DNA of 64,000 bases, from the NCBI RefSeq assembly GCF_030684185.1, contig NZ_JAUXOY010000008.1:16301-80300 (forward strand), written 5' to 3'. The translations under genes and the position numbers were made by a program. This document shows, in pieces, positions 56,928 to 63,862 of the stretch (position 1 is its first letter; the number at the start of each line of letters is the position of its first letter). The stretch comes from Methylotenera sp. Its GTDB lineage: Bacteria > Pseudomonadota > Gammaproteobacteria > Burkholderiales > Methylophilaceae. A model generated the notes under the pieces. The model was not told the DNA's origin. It did no database searches and saw only the letters and a list, made by a program, of their open reading frames with translations.

Positions 56928-57020
56928 ATGAAACCATTTCGCTGGAATGACGACAAAAACGAGACGCTTAAAATCGAGCGTAATATCTTTTTTGAGGACA
57001 TACAATGTGCAGATTTATGA
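56928..57020 (+). pseudogene. Truncated BrnT-like toxin fragment
   Basis: The 30 codons encode MKPFRWNDDKNETLKIERN then IFFED, the typical beginning of BrnT-family toxins and related proteins (W-N-x-x-K-N and I-x-F-E). The frame then stops at TGA; an intact protein would run to about 90 residues. No BrnA-type antitoxin gene follows. Directly after it begins the fliR remnant, so a deletion or insertion joined the two. Confidence 0.6.
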
Positions 57021-57021
57021 A

Positions 57022-57399
57022 ACTAGTACAAGCCTCAGAAACATAGCAGCCGATAGCTTTACCACCATGCCAATTGCACTCAATGGCGCTGGCATTCAAC
57101 CCATGAAAATCGTTAATTGGGCTGAAGCTACTTTTAGTACAGGCTAACTTCTAAGCTTACCAGCCATTACAGCACTCTTAATGACCAATATGGCGCTCGG
57201 CATATTAACGAGAACTGCACCGCAGTTGAGTTTGTTTGATATTGGCTTTCCACTTACGCTCAGCATGGGCTTACTGATTATTTTACTGACGCTACCAGGC
57301 ATGCTAAAACCGATTGAAAATTTGATTGAACAAGGTCTCAGTCATATGTCTGAAATTGCCACGAACTCCAGTTTAACTAACCCTAGTTTAAAACTTTAA
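57022..57399 (+). pseudogene. fliR: fliR remnant (flagellar export protein, N-terminus lost, in-frame stop)
   Basis: The reading frame gives NIAADSFTTMPIAL...EATFSTG, then a TAA stop (57145-57147). In the same frame it continues LLSLPAITALLMTNMALG, ILTRTAPQLSLFDIGFPLTL and on to the end. This aligns well with the C-terminal half of FliR, a membrane protein of the flagellar export gate (about 260 residues). The first 140-150 residues are missing, so it cannot work. The base composition is unremarkable. No other flagellar gene is in the window. Confidence 0.8.
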
Positions 57400-57433
57400 C
57401 GTTAAAATTTAAGTCTAACAAACCAAAAAATTG

Positions 57434-57457
57434 AGCACTTTAAAAAGTGCTTTTTTA
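57434..57457 (+). terminator. Terminator after the fliR remnant
   Basis: AGCACTTT and AAAGTGCT form an 8-base palindromic stem followed by TTTTTT. It lies 35 bases past the fliR stop codon and is presumably the old end of a flagellar operon. Confidence 0.8.
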
Positions 57458-57487
57458 GTTGAGTATTTATATACAACCTTTTTGTAT

Positions 57488-57522
57488 GCCTTGCGAGCCT
57501 TTATTTATAAGGCTCGCAGGGC
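57488..57522. repeat. GC-rich hairpin downstream of the hybrid kinase gene
   Basis: GCCTTGCGAGCCTT and AAGGCTCGCAGGGC pair with one mismatch. It is followed on the plus strand by TATTTTTT and by a second palindrome TTTTTTCTC-CC-GAGAAAAAA (57527-57547). These hairpins fill the gap before the kinase stop codon at 57603 and may end the kinase message. Confidence 0.6.
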
Positions 57523-57602
57523 AGTATTTTTTCTCCCGAGAAAAAAGAAGTCAAATTCATTTTTTACGGGTGCGATTTTTGGATGGTCTCGGCTCGTTTA
57601 AG

Positions 57603-59417
57603 CTATCTCAACAAAACATTCAGCCATCGAGTTAAGACTGTATGCAGTTGGTCTGGCTCAAGCGGTTTGTGTAGAACAAGATAGCCTTCGCTCTCAGCCT
57701 GCTGTAGTTCTACTGAGTTAAATTCTCCACTAATCATCGCGCCATGCGCTTCAGGATAGTGCTCTAGTAATGCACACAAAATATCAAAACCACTTTCACC
57801 CGCACGTAGGCGTTGGTCACAGAAAATTGCTTGCGGTTGAAAGGTAGTGCTCAATAACGCCAATGCTTCAGCACCTGAAGCGACACATTTTACTTGTAAT
57901 CCCCATGAAGTCAGTAGCGATTCCCACGCGCTGGTTACTTGTGGGTCATCATCTACAATTAAGCAAGTACCAGATAACTGAGATTTATGTTGTTGAGAGT
58001 CAACCTGATAGGGATTATTTATAACCTGAAACGATTGCAAATGCTCTTTTAAAGCTGGCAAACGTAACCAAAAGTGCGAGCCTCGATTCAGCCGCGAACG
58101 AAACCCATATTGTGCACCCATAATTTCACAGCAACGGGCAACAACTGCCAGGCCCAAACCATGACCAGCACTGTCAATACGCCAAGCGTGCTCGTTACGA
58201 AAAAAAGGCGAATATATATGGTCTTGGTCATCATTCGCGACACCAATCCCAGTGTCCCATATGTCAATTTGCCAGCTTTCACTGTGCTTGCGAACCGCTA
58301 TCAATATACCACCTTGTTTGGTGTAACGTAATGCATTATGCATTAAATTCATAATGGATTGTCGCAACAGCGTTCCGTCTGTGCGGATAACCGCATTACC
58401 GTTACTCAAATGCATACGAATTTCAAGGTTTTTTGCACGAGCTTCTTCATTAAATACCATGGCGATTTCTTGAATGAGAGGGTCTAGATATACATGACCT
58501 GTTTTCAGTTCAACTTTACCAGATTCAATTTTAGATAAATCGAGTAGCGAATTAAACATTTGCGTCACTGAGCGTACGCTTTGCTTTAAGTCTTTAAGTG
58601 CAGGCTCTAAAGAACTATCATGGTTACGGTGTGCTATTGATTCAATTAAAAAACTCATTGCATGAACGGGCTGGCGTAGGTCATGGCTGGCAGTAGTCAG
58701 GAATTGGTTTTTATCATTTAGTGCAGTTTCTACGCTTTCTTTAGCCGCTTTAAAACTTGCTGCTAAGCGTGAGCCTTCCTCTTCGAGCCAAATCATTCTT
58801 ACAAAAAAACGGTGTGTCGAAAGTGCATGGCGACTAATTGCAAAACTGTAAATAATTGAAAGGGGCATGATAAATTGCCAATGGTCATGAAATGACCAAG
58901 GCATGAGCAACACAGTACCATGCCAGCCAAAAAACAACAGCCTATTAAATATACTCAACATTGGAGATTGATGCGTAGCATTAGTAGACATTATGGCTGT
59001 TAAAGTAAGTATAAACAGATACTTAAATTCCAATGTGGCCGTGTAGCTTACCATAGGCAATAGCAGCATTAAGCCAAAGCTATGTATAGCAACTATGGTT
59101 TGTATGCGAGGAAGCCAATTTTTTAAGATGGCATCAGCATCAAGATTTTGCTTATCTTTGTTATAAGTTTTGTTAATAAAATAACCGATAATACCAGCGC
59201 AAAAATAACAAAAAGACCATATTGCAACACGGTGGCTCTCGCTATTTAGTTGGTAATACCAGGCAAAAGTCGCACTAATGATTGGCATGGTATATAAACC
59301 CAACATCAACCTTGAAAACGCCATATCAAGTAAACGAGCTCGACCTTGTGCGCTGATGTCTTCTAGCTGAATAAAAGCTACTTCATTTATTTTTGGCTTA
59401 ATAAATTGTTTGAACAT
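57603..59417 (-). CDS. Hybrid sensor histidine kinase with receiver domain
   Basis: The 604-residue protein has about six membrane segments (residues 35-205), a short linker, an H-box TASHDLRQPVHAMSFLIESI (about 243-262), and an ATPase domain with NLMHNALRYT, DTGIGVA and GHGLGLAVVARC. A receiver domain ends it (about 485-600), with phospho-Asp in IFCDQRL and Lys in LHKPLEP. The HDLRQP H-box defines a recognised subgroup often linked to LuxR-type regulators. The ATG lies four bases after the response regulator stop codon; a TTG four codons earlier would overlap it. Confidence 0.9.
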   Translation of the reverse strand: MFKQFIKPKINEVAFIQLEDISAQGRARLLDMAFSRLMLGLYTMPIISATFAWYYQLNSESHRVAIWSFCYFCAGIIGYFINKTYNKDKQNLDADAILKNWLPRIQTIVAIHSFGLMLLLPMVSYTATLEFKYLFILTLTAIMSTNATHQSPMLSIFNRLLFFGWHGTVLLMPWSFHDHWQFIMPLSIIYSFAISRHALSTHRFFVRMIWLEEEGSRLAASFKAAKESVETALNDKNQFLTTASHDLRQPVHAMSFLIESIAHRNHDSSLEPALKDLKQSVRSVTQMFNSLLDLSKIESGKVELKTGHVYLDPLIQEIAMVFNEEARAKNLEIRMHLSNGNAVIRTDGTLLRQSIMNLMHNALRYTKQGGILIAVRKHSESWQIDIWDTGIGVANDDQDHIYSPFFRNEHAWRIDSAGHGLGLAVVARCCEIMGAQYGFRSRLNRGSHFWLRLPALKEHLQSFQVINNPYQVDSQQHKSQLSGTCLIVDDDPQVTSAWESLLTSWGLQVKCVASGAEALALLSTTFQPQAIFCDQRLRAGESGFDILCALLEHYPEAHGAMISGEFNSVELQQAESEGYLVLHKPLEPDQLHTVLTRWLNVLLR

Positions 59418-59421
59418 GCAG

Positions 59422-60066
59422 CTACTCAAGCCTATTTCCGCGTAATTTTGTAATGGCTTCTATCCTGTTGCTTACACCTAACCTGCTCAGAATGCCGCTA
59501 ACATGCTCTTTGACAGTTTGTTCGGACAGCGATAACTTTTGAGCAATACGCTTATTTGGCAACCCGTTCAGTATCAATGCAAGAATCTCACCTTGACGAG
59601 CGGTTAACCCAAGTTCTTTTGCTGTTACGGCCAATTCTCTAGAGTGATTGTTAGGCGCTTTCTGTTGAGTTGTATTAGCAAACCATGTCTGGCCCGATAA
59701 CAAGTTGCTCACAGCTTGAACAAATATTACTGTACTTTCTTGTTTGTTAATAAACCCATGCGCACCAGCAACCTGCACTTTCCTTTGCACTGCAATGTCA
59801 TCATCCGCACTTACAACTAGAATTAGCGTATTAGGATATTTTATTTTTAACTGACTTAACATTGGTAAGGAAGCGCCATCTGGCAACCAAAAATCTAGGA
59901 TTATCATCTGTGGTGGATTCGCAGGGTCAATGACGTTCCATAAGTCATCAATGTTTGACACCGCTTTAACTACATCAAAACTACAGTGGGATTCTAGAAA
60001 CGCTGCAATGCCGCGCGCTACCAGTGGATGGTCGTCAATGACAAGTGCAGTTTTTTGAGTGCTCAT
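59422..60066 (-). CDS. NarL/FixJ-family response regulator
   Basis: The 214-residue protein has a receiver domain (VIDDHPLV, phospho-Asp in IILDFWLPDG, Lys in INKQES) and a LuxR-type helix-turn-helix (LTARQGEILALILNGLPNKRIAQKLSLSEQTVKEHVSGILSRL, about 153-195). With the adjacent hybrid kinase it forms a two-component system. It is divergent from the PEP-CTERM gene, and a palindrome suited to a dimeric regulator lies between them. Confidence 0.92.
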   Translation of the reverse strand: MSTQKTALVIDDHPLVARGIAAFLESHCSFDVVKAVSNIDDLWNVIDPANPPQMIILDFWLPDGASLPMLSQLKIKYPNTLILVVSADDDIAVQRKVQVAGAHGFINKQESTVIFVQAVSNLLSGQTWFANTTQQKAPNNHSRELAVTAKELGLTARQGEILALILNGLPNKRIAQKLSLSEQTVKEHVSGILSRLGVSNRIEAITKLRGNRLE

Positions 60067-60129
60067 GCAACATCCCTAAGCCATATTGGCTGTGAAACAC
60101 CATCATAGCAAATTGCATTGCAGATTAAA

Positions 60130-60159
60130 CCCCTACTTCAGGGGGGTTCTCAATTGACA
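60130..60159 (+). promoter_or_regulatory. Palindromic operator and -35 box before the PEP-CTERM gene
   Basis: CCCCT-ACTTC-AGGGG (60130-60144) is a perfect inverted repeat; the neighbouring AA and GGTT extend it. Ten bases later comes TTGACA (60154-60159), a perfect -35 box, but no good -10 box follows at normal spacing. This layout suggests an activator-dependent promoter, most simply bound by the adjacent NarL-type regulator. Confidence 0.5.
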
Positions 60160-60214
60160 CCGTTATCTTGATAATTGAATCTGATTAACGTATTGAATGT
60201 ACAAGGAGTTTCAC

Positions 60215-60775
60215 ATGCAGATCAAAACATTATTTTTATCGTTTATTTTGGCAGTTTCATTTAGTACTGTTGCGCAGGCGGTGACGGTCACTTTTGAAGA
60301 CATCCCTAATCAACAAATTGCTGATGGCTATGGCGGCATATCTAGTTGGAATGAGGCTGGACAAGTGCGTGACTCAGGCTTTGGGACAGGTGTTGGTGAT
60401 TATTGGTTTCATAGTTGGGGCGGGGAACTGCGCTTTGATAACGCACCTGTAGTATTTGAAGGTGTTTATTATCAATCTTGGGGTGGTAATCAAGCTAATC
60501 TAAGCTACTCTTTGTACTACCAAAATCAACTGGTTTATAGTGACCCACTTGACCTTAATCTCCCAATTAACCCTTACTGGCTTGCCTCTAACTACTCTGG
60601 TTTGGTCGATAAAATTTATTTCTACAGTTCTGGTGATGGCATTGTGCTTGATAACTTAACCTATTCAATTACGGCTGTACCTGAACCTTCAAATTATGTG
60701 CTACTACTAAGCGGCCTAGCGGTTATAGGTTTATTAAGACGTAGGGGTAAACGAGATCAATTTGGTGGCAATTAG
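60215..60775 (+). CDS. PEP-CTERM sorting domain protein
   Basis: The 186-residue protein has a signal peptide (about 1-23, ending VAQAV) and a beta-rich, Tyr/Trp/Gly-rich body. The C-terminus is VPEPSNYVLLLSGLAVIGLLRRRGK: PEP motif, hydrophobic helix and basic tail. This signal is recognised by exosortase/XrtA, which releases proteins to the surface, often with exopolysaccharide. No exosortase gene is in the window. AAGGAG precedes the chosen ATG; another ATG six codons upstream is less well placed. Confidence 0.9.
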   Translation: MQIKTLFLSFILAVSFSTVAQAVTVTFEDIPNQQIADGYGGISSWNEAGQVRDSGFGTGVGDYWFHSWGGELRFDNAPVVFEGVYYQSWGGNQANLSYSLYYQNQLVYSDPLDLNLPINPYWLASNYSGLVDKIYFYSSGDGIVLDNLTYSITAVPEPSNYVLLLSGLAVIGLLRRRGKRDQFGGN

Positions 60776-60790
60776 TTAAGGATACGAGCG

Positions 60791-61183
60791 ATGAGAATGA
60801 TATTAATGGTGGTAGGTTTATTCATTAGCGAAATAACTAGTGCGGGTTTATATGATGATTTGCATGAACTCCGCGGCACGATTTCAGAAACTTCAAGAAC
60901 GGCAAAAGCAGCTAATGAGCTTAGTAAGACAATTACACCAGAGAAGAAACCTGATGCGCAAGTTTCAGCACAATTATCAGAGATTAAATCAGGCGATGTG
61001 ATGCAAAGTAAACTTGGCAAACTCAAGCTTCTGAGTGAACCCAGTAAAAAGTCAGCTAGTTTAGGGCAACTTGCTAATGGGAATGAGATGGTATTTATGG
61101 GAGAAGAAAAAGATGGATTTTATCGTGTAACTGCAATAAATGGTGAGGGTTGGGTGGATAAATTGCTGGTACAAAAACGCTAG
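60791..61183 (+). CDS. Exported SH3-domain protein
   Basis: The 130-residue protein has a signal peptide (about 1-18), a polar helical linker and a C-terminal bacterial SH3 domain (about 72-128: KLKLLSEPSKKSASLGQLANG...GFYRVTAINGEGWVDKLLV). SH3 domains of this kind often bind peptidoglycan peptides. It starts 15 bases after the PEP-CTERM gene and may be co-transcribed. The role is unknown. Confidence 0.8.
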   Translation: MRMILMVVGLFISEITSAGLYDDLHELRGTISETSRTAKAANELSKTITPEKKPDAQVSAQLSEIKSGDVMQSKLGKLKLLSEPSKKSASLGQLANGNEMVFMGEEKDGFYRVTAINGEGWVDKLLVQKR

Positions 61184-61278
61184 GAAATTGTTTTTTGACA
61201 ATATCGTAATTTTAGCTTTTGTGATGATTTATTCACATTTTATTATCGAATTTATTTCATATTAGTTTGGAGTATTAA

Positions 61279-61584
61279 ATGTTTGGGAAAAAAATAGTAA
61301 CGATTATTTTATCGATGACACTATTCGGTTGTGCATCGATGGTTGTTAAACAAAAAGATATTGAGAAAAAAACGGCTCTAGCACTAGGCCTGCAAAAAAG
61401 TGATTTTACGATATCAGATCGCGCAGATGATGGCCTACAGACAAACTATGTTGTTACAACAAAAACAGGCAAAAAATATAATTGCTACGTTGAAGGTTCT
61501 TTCTCATTTGGTACAGGTGGTGTAGTTACTGATGCCATTTGTAGCGAGCCAGGCAAACCAGCAAAAAATCCTTTACAGAAATAA
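61279..61584 (+). CDS. Small lipoprotein of unknown function
   Basis: The 101-residue protein has a lipoprotein signal (MFGKKIVTIILSMTLFGC, lipidation at Cys18) and a small domain with two further cysteines (YNCYVEG and DAICSEPG) that could pair. GGAG lies eight bases before the ATG. I do not recognise the family. Confidence 0.75.
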   Translation: MFGKKIVTIILSMTLFGCASMVVKQKDIEKKTALALGLQKSDFTISDRADDGLQTNYVVTTKTGKKYNCYVEGSFSFGTGGVVTDAICSEPGKPAKNPLQK

Positions 61585-61635
61585 AGTATTAAATCTATTA
61601 CTGACTCACTCATTCTTAATGTATGGTCGAAAATT

Positions 61636-61806
61636 ATGAAAAATAATTTGATTAAAAATAGCTACAAAAACTTAGCGCCTGTCACTAAGCCATTTGCATA
61701 CGTGTTGATTCTCGTCTTATTTACACTGTTATTAAGTGATGAGACGTTTGCAGCAGGCAATATTACAAATAGCGAAAAATTTTGTAATCCAAATGAGCCT
61801 TATTAA
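61636..61806 (+). CDS. Short exported peptide or gene remnant
   Basis: A 56-codon frame starts MKNNLIKNSYKNLAPVTK, then has one hydrophobic helix (FAYVLILVLFTLLL) and a possible signal cleavage site at TFAAG, leaving only about 18 residues. No clear ribosome site precedes it. It may be the start of a gene cut off by the repeat that begins at 61834. Confidence 0.35.
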   Translation: MKNNLIKNSYKNLAPVTKPFAYVLILVLFTLLLSDETFAAGNITNSEKFCNPNEPY

Positions 61807-61833
61807 ATTTTAAAACCGACATTGAAATTGCAT

Positions 61834-61919
61834 GCGTAGCCTCGATGGAATGCAATAAACTCGAGGGAAATTATGTGATGGTTATTCCTTGATTCCACTA
61901 CGCTTCATCAAGGCTACGC
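61834..61919. repeat. Dispersed repeat, copy 1 (inverted ends)
   Basis: The element begins GCGTAGCCTCGATGGA and ends TCATCAAGGCTACGC, so its ends are imperfect inverted repeats. Its first 71 bases recur in the same orientation at 63757-63827 with few changes. No coding capacity. The gap 61585-61964 otherwise holds only the short frame at 61636. Confidence 0.75.
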
Positions 61920-61964
61920 TTATTAGGCAACACTTTTTTAACCACTCCACTAAAAGGATTTTTA

Positions 61965-62303
61965 ATGAAACACCTCTCACTACTCGCTGTATCTGCTCTC
62001 GTAATTTTGTCTGTCCAAGGATGCGCCACTAAAACCTACGGAAGGCAAGGCATACTAACAAGCTATGAAAAAGACTCTATGACATGCCGTGAAATTGAGC
62101 TGGAAACTGCAAAAGTCAGAGGGTTTATCGACCATGTAAATAAAGAAAGTGAATTTAGTGGGCGTGATGTTCTTGCTATTATTGGAGATTTTGGTATTGG
62201 CAATGGCATGGAAAAAAGCGCAGCTCTTGAAAGCGCGAACAAACGCGTAGAGCAACTTGGTGAGCAGCGCAATACAAAAAAATGTGGTGCAGGTTCAGCC
62301 TAA
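61965..62303 (+). CDS. Small lipoprotein of unknown function, ending in an attC-like site
   Basis: The 112-residue protein has a lipoprotein signal (MKHLSLLAVSALVILSVQGC, lipidation at Cys20). A mostly helical domain follows with Cys in MTCREIE and a glycine-rich hydrophobic patch GDFGIGNG, ending KKCGAGSA. AAGGA precedes the ATG. Its stop codon lies inside the first core box of the attC-like site, as is common for integron cassettes. The family is not recognised. Confidence 0.78.
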   Translation: MKHLSLLAVSALVILSVQGCATKTYGRQGILTSYEKDSMTCREIELETAKVRGFIDHVNKESEFSGRDVLAIIGDFGIGNGMEKSAALESANKRVEQLGEQRNTKKCGAGSA

Positions 62304-62359
62304 CCCATCTCATTCAAGAGGATCGCGCTAAAGCGCACCCCTTATGTCAGACGTTAATG
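62298..62359 (+). repeat. attC-like integron recombination site
   Basis: The order is that of an attC site. Box R'' is GCCTAAC (62298-62304), box L'' is TCT (62308-62310), then a spacer, then CATTCAAGAGGATCGCGC. The loop is TAAA, followed by GCGCACCCCTTATG, box L' AGA (62349-62351) and box R' GTTAATG (62353-62359). TAAC pairs with GTTA, TCT with AGA, AAG with CTT and GCGC with GCGC, leaving an unpaired central spacer. The last three bases of R' deviate from GTTRRRY. No integrase gene or second clear site is present. Confidence 0.62.
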
Positions 62360-62369
62360 GAGTATGAAT

Positions 62370-63125
62370 ATGAACTCACAACAAGTACCACAAAAGGCGT
62401 TGGAAGACATCAAGGTCAAGGCTAATATTTCGACGGTTGTTGCGATTTCTGGTCTATTACTTATGTCGGTTACATCGACTGCTATTGCGGCTCAAAAGAG
62501 CAATCTTCTGGTCTTCGACATATTACTCAATGCCCCGTTTGATATTAATGAGTGTCGATATGAAGTTGTTTCAGTTCCTACTGGTAAGAAAGGTTTGCTA
62601 AGTAGAGACATCATGACAAAGATGTATAAGTACGTCGAATTAAAGCCAGATAATGGAAAGTGCTTTCAGAGAGAAGGCCCAGGTTATACAGTTCCCGCCA
62701 TGGATGCCAACTTGAATCCTAAACCTTTGCCGCCAGCTGGGCCAGTTGTCGATGGCGATATAAGGATTATCTACTCAGACAGTAGTCGCCCCGCCATTAT
62801 AGGTGACAAGTGGGTTTGGGTAAGGGTGAGTAAGTCAAAAATACAAGCCGTTAAATTCTACTTTCCAGCCCTTGGTATCAACGATGTTCGCAGGGCAATT
62901 GATGCTAAGTACGGGCCGCCAAACAAGATCGACAATTTGTATCTTGATCGCTATGAAGACGGAAAGCTCGAATTCTACATGGCGAAGTGGGTTCACCCGA
63001 TGCTATCAGTCGAACTGACGAGTGTTGACACGAGCATGGACTATGACGGTCCGCGAAACTCCGTTGGTTATGTGCGGGTCGACTATGGGCGTCCAGCCGT
63101 AAAGATTGACAATAATCCGCTGTAA
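62370..63125 (+). CDS. Exported protein of unknown function with a duplicated gene start
   Basis: The 251-residue protein begins MNSQQVPQKALEDIKVKANIS, followed by a hydrophobic segment (about 20-41, to AIAAQKS). The body has CRYEVVSVPTGKKG, an IIYSDSSRPAIIGDKWVWVRVSKSK strand region and GPPNKIDNLYLDRYEDG. Its first 15 codons and ribosome site nearly match the DUF6326-like gene start at 63863, so the N-terminus looks borrowed. The ATG two codons upstream (62364) is less well spaced from GGAG. I do not recognise the body. Confidence 0.72.
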   Translation: MNSQQVPQKALEDIKVKANISTVVAISGLLLMSVTSTAIAAQKSNLLVFDILLNAPFDINECRYEVVSVPTGKKGLLSRDIMTKMYKYVELKPDNGKCFQREGPGYTVPAMDANLNPKPLPPAGPVVDGDIRIIYSDSSRPAIIGDKWVWVRVSKSKIQAVKFYFPALGINDVRRAIDAKYGPPNKIDNLYLDRYEDGKLEFYMAKWVHPMLSVELTSVDTSMDYDGPRNSVGYVRVDYGRPAVKIDNNPL

Positions 63126-63131
63126 TCGTCG

Positions 63132-63193
63132 TGTTGACCTGCCCACTGGCTGTATCAATAGACACTGATAAAGCCCAGCGTAAAATCTGGTAA
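63132..63193. repeat. Long imperfect inverted repeat after the unknown gene
   Basis: Outer arms GTTGACCTG and CTGGTAAAC pair imperfectly, and an inner stem CTGGCTGTATCA with TGATAAAGCCCAG is stronger. It follows the stop codon by about six bases and may act as a terminator, but no T-run follows. A smaller inverted repeat GTCTAGC...GTTAGAC lies at 63199-63222. Confidence 0.5.
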
Positions 63194-63305
63194 ACATTGT
63201 CTAGCTCGCACCAAGGGTTAGACCGACATGCATTTTTTGTGATAATTAAATTCTCATTTAGGAGGCCAGATGCAATCCAAACTTCATATCAATCAGGAGA
63301 TATCA

Positions 63306-63725
63306 ATGAACTACAAGCTGAAACCATTAGCAATGGCCATTCTCACAAGCTTTTTACTATCTGGATGCTCGACACTGAGTGCATCTAATTTGCATATATA
63401 CACTCCAGAAGAGCAAGCGGGAATGACGCCGGATGGTGCTATTCCCACAATGATTACGCCATCCGAGTTACGGGAGCACTTCAAGAATGCAGGTAAAGTT
63501 ACCAAGCCAACAGGACATGTGTCCTATTGTAATGCAGGCTTATTGAGTCAATCAGCAAGAAGTGAAGCGCTCAAGACTATTGATGGAGCCTGTGGTGGCA
63601 AAGGTCAATACACAATTGTGCGTGCCGTACCTATGCTGGATGCAGTCAATACTGCAGTTGGGACCAGTTGTACTCGTTCCGAGATGATTATTTTTAGATG
63701 CTATGGTGCGCAACCTAAGCAATAG
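63306..63725 (+). CDS. Small lipoprotein of unknown function
   Basis: The 139-residue protein has a lipoprotein signal (MNYKLKPLAMAILTSFLLSGC, lipidation at Cys21). The body has YTPEEQAGMTPDGAIPTMITPSELREHF and four more cysteines (SYCNAGLL, GACGGKG, SCTRSE, FRCYGAQ) that could form two disulfides. AGGAG lies seven bases before this ATG. A second ATG at 63270 also has AGGAGG near it but would spoil the signal peptide. Confidence 0.75.
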   Translation: MNYKLKPLAMAILTSFLLSGCSTLSASNLHIYTPEEQAGMTPDGAIPTMITPSELREHFKNAGKVTKPTGHVSYCNAGLLSQSARSEALKTIDGACGGKGQYTIVRAVPMLDAVNTAVGTSCTRSEMIIFRCYGAQPKQ

Positions 63726-63756
63726 TAGTTATAGCAACCCGCCTTAAGTTAAGCAA

Positions 63757-63827
63757 GCGTAGCCTCGATGGAATGCAATGAACTCGAGGGGAATTAAGTG
63801 ATGGTTATTCCTTGATTCTACTATGCT
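63757..63827. repeat. Dispersed repeat, copy 2 (truncated)
   Basis: Matches the first 71 bases of the copy at 61834 in the same orientation (GCGTAGCCTCGATGGAATGC, then ACTCGAGGG, then GTGATGGTTATTCCTTGATTC) with about five differences, but lacks the closing inverted arm. It lies in the gap before the DUF6326-like gene. Confidence 0.75.
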
Positions 63828-63862
63828 GGCTCATCCATATCGTTTAAAAAAGGAGTATAAAT

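Noticed and set aside
63132..63193. Inverted repeat that at first looked like a second attC site
   Set aside because: The order of boxes is GTT first and AAC last on both strands, the reverse of attC, so it was listed only as a hairpin.
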